Shown here: piece by piece, positions 50,654 to 63,341 of the stretch
How positions within the stretch are numbered: position 1 is the first letter of the stretch
How the letters are laid out: every line of letters starts with the position of its first letter
Assembly (NCBI GenBank): GCA_036172665.1
Contig: JAYKNF010000019.1
Span: forward strand, 451,001 to 515,000
From: Prosopocoilus inquinatus
Taxonomy: Eukaryota; Arthropoda; Insecta; Coleoptera; Lucanidae
Length of the DNA: 64,000 nt
Reading direction: 5' to 3'
Translations under genes and position numbers: made by a program
The notes under the pieces: generated by a model
What the model was told of the DNA's origin: nothing
The model's database searches: none
Seen by the model: the letters and a program-made list of their open reading frames with translations, nothing else

Positions 50654-52092
50654 CAGACTTACTGGAGTCCATCCAAACGTCAAATAACATGTTAGATAAG
50701 TAAGGATCGTTTAGATACATCACAGGAACGACGCTAATACGTGTTGTTTCGTTCAAAACTATTTCCAGCTTCTGCTGCGTCCGAAAATTTCGTATCTCAC
50801 ATTAGAGTTACTGGAGTTCATCCAAACGTCAAATAACATGATAGATAAGTAAGGATCGATTAGATACAGCACAGGAACAACGCTAATACGTGTTGTTTCG
50901 TTCAAAACTATTTCCAGCTTCTGCTGCGTCCGATAACTTTGTATCTCACATCAGAGTTACTGGAGTCCGTCGAAACGTCAAATAACATGATAGATGAGTA
51001 AGGATCGATTAGATACATCACAGGAACAACGCTAATACGTGTTGTTTCGTTTAAAACTATTTCTAGCTTCAGCTGCGTCCGAGAACTTCGTATCTCACAT
51101 CTAAGTTACTGGAGTCCATCGAAACGCCAAATAACATGATAGATGAGTAAGGATCGATTAGATACATCACAGGAATAACGCTAATGCGTGTTGTTTCGTT
51201 TAAAACTATTTCCAGCTTCTGCTGCGTCCGAGAACATCGTATCTCACGTCAGGGTTACTGGAGTCCATCCAAACGTCAAATAACATGATAGATAAGTAAG
51301 GATCGATTAGATACAGCACAGGAACAACGCTAATACGTGTTGTTTCGTTCAAAACTATTTCCAGCTTCTGCTGCGTCCGAAATCTTTGTATTTCTCATCA
51401 GACTTACTGGAGTCCATCCAAACGTCAAATAACATGGTAGATAAGTAAGGATCGTTTAGATACATCACAGGAACAACGCTAATTCGTGTTGTTTCGTTTA
51501 AAACTATTTCCAGCTCCTGCTGCGTCCAAAAACTTTGTATCTCACATCAGACTTACTGGAGTCCATCCAAACGTCAAATAACATGTTAGATAAGTAAGGA
51601 TCGTTTAGATGCATCACAGGAACAACGCTAATACGTGTTGTTTCGTTCAAAACTATTTCCAGCTTCTACTGCGTCCGAGAACTTTGTATCTCTCATCATA
51701 GTTACTGGAGTCCGTCCAAACGTCAAATAACATGATAGATGAGTAAGGATCGATTAGGTACATCACAGGAACAACGCTAATACGTGTTGTTTCATTTAAA
51801 ACTATTTCCAGCTTCAGCTGCGTCCGAGAACTTCGTATCTCACATCAGAGTTACTGGAGTCCATCGAAACGTCAAATAACATGATAGATAAGTAAGGATC
51901 GATTAGATACATCACAGGAACAACGCTAATACGTGTTGTTTCGTTCAAAACTATTTCCAGCTTCTGCTGCGTCCGAGAACTTCGTATCTCACATCTAAGT
52001 TACTGGAGTCCATCGAAACGCCAAATAACATGATAGATGAGTAAGGATCGATTAGATACATCACAGGAATAACGCTAATGCGTGTTGTTTCG

Positions 52093-54314
52093 TTTAAAAC
52101 TATTTCCAGCTTCTGCTGCGTCCGAGAACATCGTATCTCACGTCAGGGTTACTGGAGTCCATCCAAACGTCAAATAACATGATAGATAAGTAAGGATCGA
52201 TTAGATACAGCACAGGAACAACGCTAATACGTGTTGTTTCGTTCAAAACTATTTCCAGCTTCTGCTGCGTCCGAAATCTTTGTATCTCTCATCAGAGTTA
52301 CTGGAGCCCATCCAAACGTCAAATAACATGATAGATGAGTAAGGATCGATTAGATACATCACAGGAACAACGCTAATACGTGTTGTTTCGTTTAAAACTA
52401 TTTCCAGCTTCTGCTGCGTCCGAAAACGTCGTATCTCACATCAGAGTTACTGGAGTGCATCGAAACGTCAAATAACATGATAGATAAGTAAGGATCGATT
52501 AGATACATCACAGGAACAACGCTAATACGTGTTGTTTCGTTTAAAACTATTTCCAGCTTCTGCTGCGTCCGAAAACGTCGTATCTCACATCAGAGTTACT
52601 GGAGTGCATCGAAACGTCAAATAACATGATAGATAAGTAAGGATCGATTAGATACATCACAGGAACAACGCTAATACGTGTTGTTTCGTTTAAAACTATT
52701 TCCAGCTTCTGCTGCGTCCGAAAACGTCGTATCTCACATCAGAGCTACTGGAGTCCATCGAAACGCCAAGTAACATGATATATGAGTAAGGATCGATTAG
52801 ATACAGCACAGGAACAACGCTGATACGTGTTGTTTCGTTTAAAACTATTTCCAGCTTCTACTGCGTCCGAGAACTTTGAATCTCTCATCAGAGTTACTGG
52901 AGTCCGTCCAAACGTCAAATAACATGATAGATGAGTAAGGATCGATTAGATACATCACAGGAACAACGCTAATGCGTGTTGTTTCGGTCAAAACTATTTC
53001 CAGCTTCTACTGCGTCCGAGAACTTTGTATCTCTCATCAGAGTTACTGGAGTCCGTCCAAACGTCAAATAACATGATAGATGAGTAAGGATCGATTAGAT
53101 ACAGCACAGGAACAACGCTAATATGTGTTGTTTCGTTTAAAACTATTTCCAGCTCCTGCTGCGTCCAAAAACTTTGTATCTCACATCAGACTTACTGGAG
53201 TCCATCCAAACGTTAAATAACATGTTAGATAAGTAAGGATCGTTTAGATACATCACAGGAACAACGCTAATACATGTTGTTTCGTTCAAAACTATTTCCA
53301 GCTTCTACTGCGTCCGAGAAATTTGAATCTCTCATCAGAGTTACTGGAGTCCGTCCAAACGTCAAATAACATGATAGATAAGTAAGGATCGATTAGATAC
53401 AGCACAGGAACAACGCTAATATGTGTTGTTTCGTTTAAAACTATTTCCAGCTCCTGCTGCGTCCAAAAACTTTGTATCTCACATCAGACTTACTGGAGTC
53501 CATCCAAACGTTAAATAACATGTTAGATAAGTAAGGATCGTTTAGATACATCACAGGAACAACGCTAATACGTGTTGTTTCGTTCAAAACTATTTCCAGC
53601 TTCTACTGCGTCCGAGAAATTTGAATCTCTCATCAGAGTTACTGGAATCCGTCCAAACGTCAAATAACATGATAGATGAGTAAGGATCGATTAGATACAT
53701 CACAGGAACAACGCTAATACGTGTTGTTTCGTTTAAAACTATTTCCAGCTCCTGCTGCGTCCCAAAACTTTGTATCTCACATCAGACTTACTGGAGTCCA
53801 TCCAAACGTCAAATAACATGTTAGATAAGTAAGGATCGTTTAGATACATCACAGGAACAACGCTAATAGGTGTTGTTTCGTTCAAAACTATTTCCAGCTT
53901 CTGCTGCGTCCGATATCTTTGTATCTCACATCAGAGTTCCTAGAGTACATCCAAACGTCAAATAACATGATAGATGAGTAAGGATCGATTAGATACATCA
54001 CAGGAACAACGCTAATGCGTGTTGTTTCGGTCAAAACTATTTCCAGCTTCTACTGCGTCCGAGAACTTTGTATCTCTCATCAGAGTTACTGGAGTCCGTC
54101 CAAACGTCAATTAACATGATAGATGAGTAAGGATCGTTTAGATACATCACAGGAACATCGCTAATGCGTGTTGTTTCGTTTAAAACTATTTCCAGCTTCT
54201 GATGCGTCCGAAAACTTCGTATCTCACATCAGAGTTACTGGAGTCCATCGAAAAGCCAAATAACATGATAGATGAGTAAGGGTCGATTAGATACTACACA
54301 GGAACAACGCTAAT
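52093..54314 (-). repeat. 2.2-kb duplicated block, copy 1
   Basis: This 2222-bp block recurs at 58240-60461 at a step of 6147 bp. Markers are GGAGCCCATCC (52304, 58451), two successive GGAGTGCATCG monomers, GTTTCGGTCAAAAC, CCTAGAGTACATCC, CTGATGCGTCCG and CGAAAAGCC. Mismatches include GCTGATACG versus GCTAATACG and ACATGTTG versus ACGTGTTG. Confidence 0.92.
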
Positions 54315-56700
54315 GCGTGTTTTTCGTTCAAAACTATTTCCAGTTTCTGCTGCGTCCGAAATCTTTGTATCTCTCATCAGAGTTACTGGAGTCCATCCAA
54401 ACGTCAAATAATATGATAGATGAGTAAGGATCGATTAGATACATCACAGGAACAACGCTAATACGTGTTGTTTCGTTTAAAACTATTTCCAGCTCCTGCT
54501 GCGTCCCAAAACTTTGTATCTCACATCAGACTTACTGGAGTCCATCCAAACGTCAAATAACATGTTAGATAAGTAAGGATCGTTTAGATACATCACAGGA
54601 ACAACGCTAATAGGTGTTGTTTCGTTCAAAATTATTTCCAGCTTCTGCTGCGTCCGAGAACTTTGTATCTCAAGTCAGGGTTATTGGAGTCCATCCAAAC
54701 GTTAAATAACATGATAGATAAGTAAGGATCGATTAGATACAGCACAGGAACAACGCTAATACGTGTTGTTTCGTTTAAAACTATTTCCAGCTCCTGCTGC
54801 GTCCAAAAACTTTGTATCTCACATCAGAATTACTGGAGTCCATCCAAACGTTAAATAACATGTTAGATAAGTAAGGATCGTTTAGATACATCACAGGAAC
54901 AACGCTAATACGTGTTGTTTCGTTCAAAATTATTTCCAGCTTCTGCTGCGTCCGAGAACTTTGTATCTCACATCAGAGTTACTGGAGTCCGTCCAAACGT
55001 CAAATAACATGATAGATGAGTAAGGATCGTTTAGATACATCACAGGAACATCGCTAATGCGTGTTGTTTCGTTTAAAACTATTTCCAGCTTCTGCTGCGT
55101 CCGAAAACTTCGTATCTCACATCAGAGTTACTGGAGTCCATCGAAACGTCAAATAACATGATAGATAAGTAAGGATCGATTAGATACAGCACAGGAACAA
55201 CGCTAATACGTGTTGTTTCGTTCAAAATTATTTCCAGCTTCTGCTGTGTCCGAGAACTTTGTATCTCACATCAGAGTTACTGGAGTCCGTCCAAACGTCA
55301 AATAACATGATAGATGAGTAAGGATCGTTTAGATACATCACAGGAACAACGCTAATGCGTGTTGTTTCGTTTAAAACTATTTCCAGCTTCTGCTGCGTCC
55401 GAAAACGTCGTATCTCACATCAGAGCTACTGGAGTCCATCGAAACGCCAAATAACATGATAGATGAGTAAAGATCGATTAGATACATCACAGGAACAACG
55501 ATAATACGTGTTGTTTCGTTTAAAACTATTTCCAGCTTCAGCTGCGTCCGAGAACTTCGTATCTCACATCAAAGTTACTGGAGTCCATCGAAACGCCAAA
55601 TAACATGATAGATGAGTAAGGATCGATTAGATACATCACAGGAACAACGCTAATGCGTGTTGTTTCGTTTAAAACTATTTCCAGCTTCTGCTGCGTCCGA
55701 AAACGTCGTATCTCACATCAGAGCTACTGGAGTCCATCGAAACGCCAAATAACATGATAGATGAGTAAAGATCGATTAGATACATCACAGGAACAACGCT
55801 AATACGTGTTGTTTCATTTAAAACTATTTCCAGCTTCAGCTGCGTCCGAGAACTTCGTATCTCACATCAAAGTTACTGGAGTCCATCGAAACGCCAAATA
55901 ACATGATAGATGAGTAAGGATCGAATAGATACATCACAGGAACAACGCTAATGCGTGTTGTTTCGTTTAAAACTATTTCCAGCTTCTGCTGCGTCCGAAA
56001 ACGTCTTATCTCACATAAAAGCTACTGGAGTCCATCGAAACGCCAAGTAACATGATATATGAGTAAGGATCGATTAGATAGAGCACAGGAACAACGCTAA
56101 TACGTGTTGTTTCGTTTAAAACTATTTCCAGCTCCTGCTGCGTCCGAGAACTTTGTATCTCACATCAGAGTTACTGGAGTCCGTCCAAACGTCAAATAAC
56201 ATGATAGATGAGTAAGGATCGTTTAGATACATCACAGGAACAACGCTAATATGTGTTCTTTCGTTTAAAACTATTTCCAGCTCCTGCTGCGTCCAAAAAC
56301 TTTGTATCTCACATCAAAGTTACTGGAGTCCATCGAAACGCCAAATAACATGATAGATGAGTAAGGATCGATTAGATACATCACAGGAACAACGCTAATG
56401 CGTGTTGTTTCGTTTAAAACTATTTCCAGCTTCTGCTGCGTCCGAAAACGTCGTATCTCACATCAGAGCTACTGGAGTCCATCGAAACGCCAAGTAACAT
56501 GATGTATGAGTAAGGATCGATTAGATACAGCACAGGAACAACGCTAATACGTGTTGTTTCGTTTGAAACTATTTCCAGCTTCTACTGCGTCCGAGAACTT
56601 TGAATCTCTCATCAGAGTTACTGGAGTCCGTCCAAACGTCAAATAACATGATAGATGAGTAAGGATCGATTAGATACATCACAGGAACAACGCTAATACG

Positions 56701-56849
56701 TGTTGTTTCGTTTAAAACTATTTCCAGCGTCCGAAAACGTCGTATCTCACATAAGAGCTACTGGAGTCCATCGAAACGCCAAGTAACATGATATATGAGT
56801 AAGGATCGATTAGATATAGCACAGGAACAACGCTAATACGTGTTGTTTT
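56701..56849 (-). repeat. Monomer with a 9-bp loss
   Basis: TTTCCAGC runs directly into GTCCG at about 56727, dropping the nine bases TTCTGCTGC that lie between AGC and GTCCG in other monomers. Both sides end in GC, so slippage between short repeats is a simple explanation. Confidence 0.85.
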
Positions 56850-59800
56850 GTTTAAAACTATTTCCAGCTCCTGCTGCGTCCGAGAACTTTGTATCTCACA
56901 TTAGAGTTACTGGAGTCCGTCCAAACGTCAAATAACATGATAGATGAGTAAGGATCGTTTAGATACAACACAGGAACAACGCTAATACGTGTTGTTTCGT
57001 TTAAAACTATTTCCAGCTCCTGCTGCGTCCAAATACTTGTTGTTTCGTTTAAAACTATTTCCAGCTCCTGCTGTGTCCAAAAACTTTGTATCTCACATCA
57101 GACTTACTGGAGTCCATCCAAACGTCAAATAACATGATAGATGAGTAAGGATCGTTTAGATACATCACAGGAACAACGCTAATACGTGTTGTTTCGTTTA
57201 AAACTATTTCCAGCTCCTGCTGCGTCCAAAAACTTTGTATCTCACATCAAAGTTACTGGAGTCCATCGAAACGCCAAATAACATGATAGATGAGTAAGGA
57301 TCGATTAGATACATCACAGGAACAACGCTAATGCGTGTTGTTTCGTTTAAAACTATTTCCAGCTTCTGCTGCGTCCGAAAACGTCGTATCTCACATGAGA
57401 GCTACTGGAGTCCATCGAAACGCCAAATAACATGATAGATGAGTAAGGATCGATTAGATACAGCACAGGAACAACGCTAATACGTGTTGTTTCGTTTGAA
57501 ACTATTTCCAGCTTCTACTGCGTCCGAGAACTTTGAATCTCTCATCAGAGTTACTGGAGTCCGTCCAAACGTCAAATAACATGATAGATGAGTAAGGATC
57601 GATTAGATACATCACAGGAACAACGCTAATACGTGTTGTTTCGTTTAAAACTATTTCCAGCTCCTGCTGCGTCCGAAAACGTCGTATCTCACATCAGAGC
57701 TACTGGAGTCCAAAGAAACGCCAAATAACATGATAGATGAGTAAGGGTCGATTAGATACATCACAGGAACAACGCTAATACGTGTTGTTTCATTTAAAAC
57801 TATTTCCAGCTTCAGCTGCGTCCGAGAACTTTGAATCTTTCATCAGAGTTACTGGAGTCCGTCCAAACGTCAAATAACATGATAGATGAGTAAGGATCGA
57901 TTAGATACATCACAGGAACAACGCTAATACGTGTTGTTTCGTTTAAAACTATTTCCAGCTTCTGCTGCGTCCGAAAACGTCGTATCTCACATCAGAGCTA
58001 CTGGAGTCCATCGAAACGCCAAGTAACATGATATATGAGTAAGGATCGATTAGATACAGCACAGGAACAACGCTAATACGTGTTGTTTCGTTTAAAACTA
58101 TTTCCAGCTTCTACTGCGTCCGAGAACTTTGAATCTATCATCAGAGTTACTGGAGTCCGTCCAAACGTCAAATAACATGATAGATGAGTAAGGATCGATT
58201 AGATACATCACAGGAACAACGCTAATACGTGTTGTTTCATTTAAAACTATTTCCAGCTTCTGCTGCGTCCGAGAACATCGTATCTCACGTCAGGGTTACT
58301 GGAGTCCATCCAAACGTCAAATAACATGATAGATAAGTAAGGATCGATTAGATACAGCACAGGAACAACGCTAATACGTGTTGTTTCTTTCAAAACTATT
58401 TCCAGCTTCTGCTGCGTCCGAAATCTTTGTATCTCTCATCAGAGTTACTGGAGCCCATCCAAACGTCAAATAACATGATAGATGAGTAAGGATCGATTAG
58501 ATACATCACAGGAACAACGCTAATACGTGTTGTTTCGTTTAAAACTATTTCCAGCTTCTGCTGCGTCCGAAAACGTCGTATCTCACATCAGAGTTACTGG
58601 AGTGCATCGAAACGTCAAATAACATGATAGATAAGTAAGGATCGATTAGATACATCACAGGAACAACGCTAATACGTGTTGTTTCGTTTAAAACTATTTC
58701 CAGCTTCTGCTGCGTCCGAAAACGTCGTATCTCACATCAGAGTTACTGGAGTGCATCGAAACGTCAAATAACATGATAGATAAGTAAGGATCGATTAGAT
58801 ACATCACAGGAACAACGCTAATACGTGTTGTTTCGTTTAAAACTATTTCCAGCTTCTGCTGCGTCCGAAAACGTCGTATCTCACATCAGAGCTACTGGAG
58901 TCCATCGAAACGCCAAGTAACATGATATATGAGTAAGGATCGATTAGATACAGCACAGGAACAACGCTAATACGTGTTGTTTCGTTTAAAACTATTTCCA
59001 GCTTCTACTGCGTCCGAGAACTTTGAATCTCTCATCAGAGTTACTGGAGTCCGTCCAAACGTCAAATAACATGATAGATGAGTAAGGATCGATTAGATAC
59101 AACACAGGAACAACGCTAATGCGTGTTGTTTCGGTCAAAACTATTTCCAGCTTCTACTGCGTCCGAGAACTTTGTATCTCTCATCAGAGTTACTGGAGTC
59201 CGTCCAAACGTCAAATAACATGATAGATGAGTAAGGATCGATTAGATACAGCACAGGAACAACGCTAATATGTGTTGTTTCGTTTAAAACTATTTCCAGC
59301 TCCTGCTGCGTCCAAAAACTTTGTATCTCACATCAGACTTACTGGAGTCCATCCAAACGTTAAATAACATGTTAGATAAGTAAGGATCGTTTAGATACAT
59401 CACAGGAACAACGCTAATACGTGTTGTTTCGTTCAAAACTATTTCCAGCTTCTACTGCGTCCGAGAAATTTGAATCTCTCATCAGAGTTACTGGAGTCCG
59501 TCCAAACGTCAAATAACATGATAGATAAGTAAGGATCGATTAGATACAGCACAGGAACAACGCTAATATGTGTTGTTTCGTTTAAAACTATTTCCAGCTC
59601 CTGCTGCGTCCAAAAACTTTGTATCTCACATCAGACTTACTGGAGTCCATCCAAACGTTAAATAACATGTTAGATAAGTAAGGATCGTTTAGATACATCA
59701 CAGGAACAACGCTAATACGTGTTGTTTCGTTCAAAACTATTTCCAGCTTCTACTGCGTCCGAGAAATTTGAATCTCTCATCAGAGTTACTGGAATCCGTC

Positions 59801-60444
59801 CAAACGTCAAATAACATGATAGATGAGTAAGGATCGATTAGATACATCACAGGAACAACGCTAATACGTGTTGTTTCGTTTAAAACTATTTCCAGCTCCT
59901 GCTGCGTCCCAAAACTTTGTATCTCACATCAGACTTACTGGAGTCCATCCAAACGTCAAATAACATGTTAGATAAGTAAGGATCGTTTAGATACATCACA
60001 GGAACAACGCTAATAGGTGTTGTTTCGTTCAAAACTATTTCCAGCTTCTGCTGCGTCCGATATCTTTGTATCTCACATCAGAGTTCCTAGAGTACATCCA
60101 AACGTCAAATAACATGATAGATGAGTAAGGATCGATTAGATACATCACAGGAACAACGCTAATGCGTGTTGTTTCGGTCAAAACTATTTCCAGCTTCTAC
60201 TGCGTCCGAGAACTTTGTATCTCTCATCAGAGTTACTGGAGTCCGTCCAAACGTCAATTAACATGATAGATGAGTAAGGATCGTTTAGATACATCACAGG
60301 AACATCGCTAATGCGTGTTGTTTCGTTTAAAACTATTTCCAGCTTCTGATGCGTCCGAAAACTTCGTATCTCACATCAGAGTTACTGGAGTCCATCGAAA
60401 AGCCAAATAACATGATAGATGAGTAAGGATCGATTAGATACTAC
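56821..60444 (-). repeat. 3624-bp tandem unit, first copy
   Basis: The unit is 24 full monomers plus one 48-bp monomer. It begins again at 60445. Markers at the constant step are TGTTGTTTTGTTTAAAAC (56838, 60462), the ATACTTGTTG short monomer, GTCCAAAGAAACGCC and GAATCTTTCATC. Confidence 0.9.
57013..57060 (-). repeat. 48-bp truncated monomer (CTTG variant)
   Basis: Same 101-bp loss, with the joint reading GTCCAAATACTTGTTG and a following CTGTGTCC. It is copied at 60637-60684, 24 full monomers plus one short monomer on, inside the 3624-bp duplication. Confidence 0.92.
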
Positions 60445-60461
60445 ACAGGAACAACGCTAAT
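58240..60461 (-). repeat. 2.2-kb duplicated block, copy 2
   Basis: This copies 52093-54314. It is flanked on both sides by related sequence: 56821-58238 to its left and the copy of that stretch from 60445 to its right. It therefore sits inside a 3624-bp tandem unit. Confidence 0.92.
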
Positions 60462-61862
60462 ACGTGTTGTTTTGTTTAAAACTATTTCCAGCTCCTGCTG
60501 CGTCCGAGAACTTTGTATCTCACATCAGAGTTACTGGAGTCCGTCCAAACGTCAAATAACATGATAGATGAGTAAGGATCGTTTAGATACAACACAGGAA
60601 CAACGCTAATACGTGTTGTTTCGTTTAAAACTATTTCCAGCTCCTGCTGCGTCCAAATACTTGTTGTTTCGTTTAAAACTATTTCCAGCTCCTGCTGTGT
60701 CCAAAAACTTTGTATCTCACATCAGACTTACTGGAGTCCATCCAAACGTCAAATAACATGATAGATGAGTAAGGATCGTTTAGATACATCACAGGAACAA
60801 CGCTAATACGTGTTGTTTCGTTTAAAACTATTTCCAGCTCCTGCTGCGTCCAAAAACTTTGTATCTCACATCAAAGTTACTGGAGTCCATCGAAACGCCA
60901 AATAACATGATAGATGAGTAAGGATCGATTAGATACATCACAGGAACAACGCTAATGCGTGTTGTTTCGTTTAAAACTATTTCCAGCTTCTGCTGCGTCC
61001 GAAAACGTCGTATCTCACATCAGAGCTACTGGAGTCCATCGAAACGCCAAATAACATGATAGATGAGTAAGGATCGATTAGATACAGCACAGGAACAACG
61101 CTAATACGTGTTGTTTCGTTTGAAACTATTTCCAGCTTCTACTGCGTCCGAGAACTTTGAATCTCTAATCAGAGTTACTGGAGTCCGTCCAAACGTCAAA
61201 TAACATGATAGATGAGTAAGGATCGATTAGATACATCACAGGAACAACGCTAATACGTGTTGTTTCGTTTAAAACTATTTCCAGCTCCTGCTGCGTCCGA
61301 AAACGTCGTATCTCACATCAGAGCTACTGGAGTCCAAAGAAACGCCAAATAACATTATAGATGAGTAAGGGTCGATTAGATACATCACAGGAACAACGCT
61401 AATACGTGTTGTTTCATTTAAAACTATTTCCAGCTTCAGCTGCGTCCGAGAACTTTGAATCTTTCATCAGAGTTACTGGAGTCCGTCCAAACGTCAAATA
61501 ACATGATAGATGAGTAAGGATCGATTAGATACATCACAGGAACAACGCTAATACGTGTTGTTTCGTTTAAAACTATTTCCAGCTTCTGCTGCGTCCGAAA
61601 ACGTCGTATCTCACATCAGAGCTACTGGAGTCCATCGAAACGCCAAGTAACATGATATATGAGTAAGGATCGATTAGATACAGCACAGGAACAACGCTAA
61701 TACGTGTTGTTTCGTTTAAAACTATTTCCAGCTTCTACTGCGTCCGAGAACTTTGAATCTATCATCAGAGTTACTGGAGTCCGTCCAAACGTCAAATAAC
61801 ATGATAGATGAGTAAGGATCGATTAGATACATCACAGGAACAACGCTAATACGTGTTGTTTC
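60445..61862 (-). repeat. 3624-bp tandem unit, partial second copy
   Basis: Only the first 1.4 kb of the unit is repeated here. Similarity drops after about 61862, the position matching where the 2.2-kb block starts in the first copy (58239). The coincidence of edges suggests that the 2.2-kb block was placed at this point before the tandem step. Confidence 0.85.
60637..60684 (-). repeat. 48-bp truncated monomer (CTTG variant), duplicate
   Basis: Same ATACTTGTTG joint and CTGTGTCC as at 57013, at a step of 3624 bp. Confidence 0.92.
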
Positions 61863-63341
61863 GTTTAAAACTATTTCCAGCTTCTGCTGCGTCCGAGAAC
61901 TTCGTATCTCACGTCAGGGTTACTGGAGTCCATCCAAACGTCTAATAACATGATAGATAAGTAAGGATCGATTAGATACATCACAGGAACAACGCTAATG
62001 CGTGTTGTTTCGTTTAAAACTATTTCCAGCTTATGCTGCGTCCGAGAACATCGTATCTCACGTCAGGTTTACTGGAGTCCATCCAAACGTCAAATAACAT
62101 GATAGATGAGTAAGGATCGATTAGATACATCACAGGAACAACGCTAATACGTGTTGTTTCGTTTAAAACTATTTCCAGCTTCTGCTGCGTCCGAGAACTT
62201 CGTATCTCACGTCAGGGTTACTGGAGTCCATCCAAACGTCAAATAACATGATAGATAAGTAAGGATCGATTAGATACATCACAGGAACAACGCTAATACG
62301 TGTTGTTTCGTTTAAAACTATTTCCAGCTTCTGCTGCGTTCGAAAACGTCGTATCTCACATCAGAGTTACTGGAGTCCATCGAAACGTCAAATAACATGA
62401 TAGATAAGTAAGGATCGATTAGATACAGCACAGGAACAACGCTAATACGTGTTGTTTCGTTTAAAACTATTTCCAGCTCCTGCTGCGTCCAAAAACTTTG
62501 TATCTCACATCAGACTTACTGGAGTCCATCCAAACGTCAAATAACATGTTAGATAAGTAAGGATCGTTTAGATACATCACAGGAACAACGCTAATACGTG
62601 TTGTTTCGTTCAAAACTATTTCCAGCTTCTGCTGCGTCCGAGAACTTTGTATCTCACATCAGAGTTACTGGAGTCCGTCCAAACGTCAAATAACATGATA
62701 GATGAGTAAGGATCGTTTAGGTACATCACAGGAACATCGCTAATGCGTGTTGTTTCGTTTAAAACTATTTCCAGCTTCTGCTGCGTCCGAAAACTTCGTA
62801 GCTCACATCAGAGTTACTGGAGTCCATCGAAACGTCAAATAACATGATAGATAAGTAAGGATCGATTAGATACAGCACAGGAACAACGCTAATACCTGTT
62901 GTTTCGTTTGAAACTATTTCCAGCTTCAGCTGCGTCCGAGAACTTCGTATCTCACATCAAAGTTACTGGAGTCCATCGAAACGCCAAATAACATGATAAA
63001 TGAGTAAGGATCGATTAGATACATCACAGGAACAACGCTAATGCGTGTTGTTTCGTTTAAAACTATTTCCAGCTCCTGCTGCGTCCGAGAACTTTGTATC
63101 TCACATCAGAGTTACTGGAGTCTGTCCAAACGTCAAATAACATGATAGATGAGTAAGGATCGTTTAGATACATCACAGGAACAACGCTAATACGTGTTGT
63201 TTCGTTTAAAACTATTTCCAGCTCCTGCTGCGTCCAAAAACTTTGTATCTCACATCAGACTTACTGGAGTCCATCCAAACGTCAAATAACATGTTAGATA
63301 AGTAAGGATCGTTTAGATACATCACAGGAACAACGCTAATA

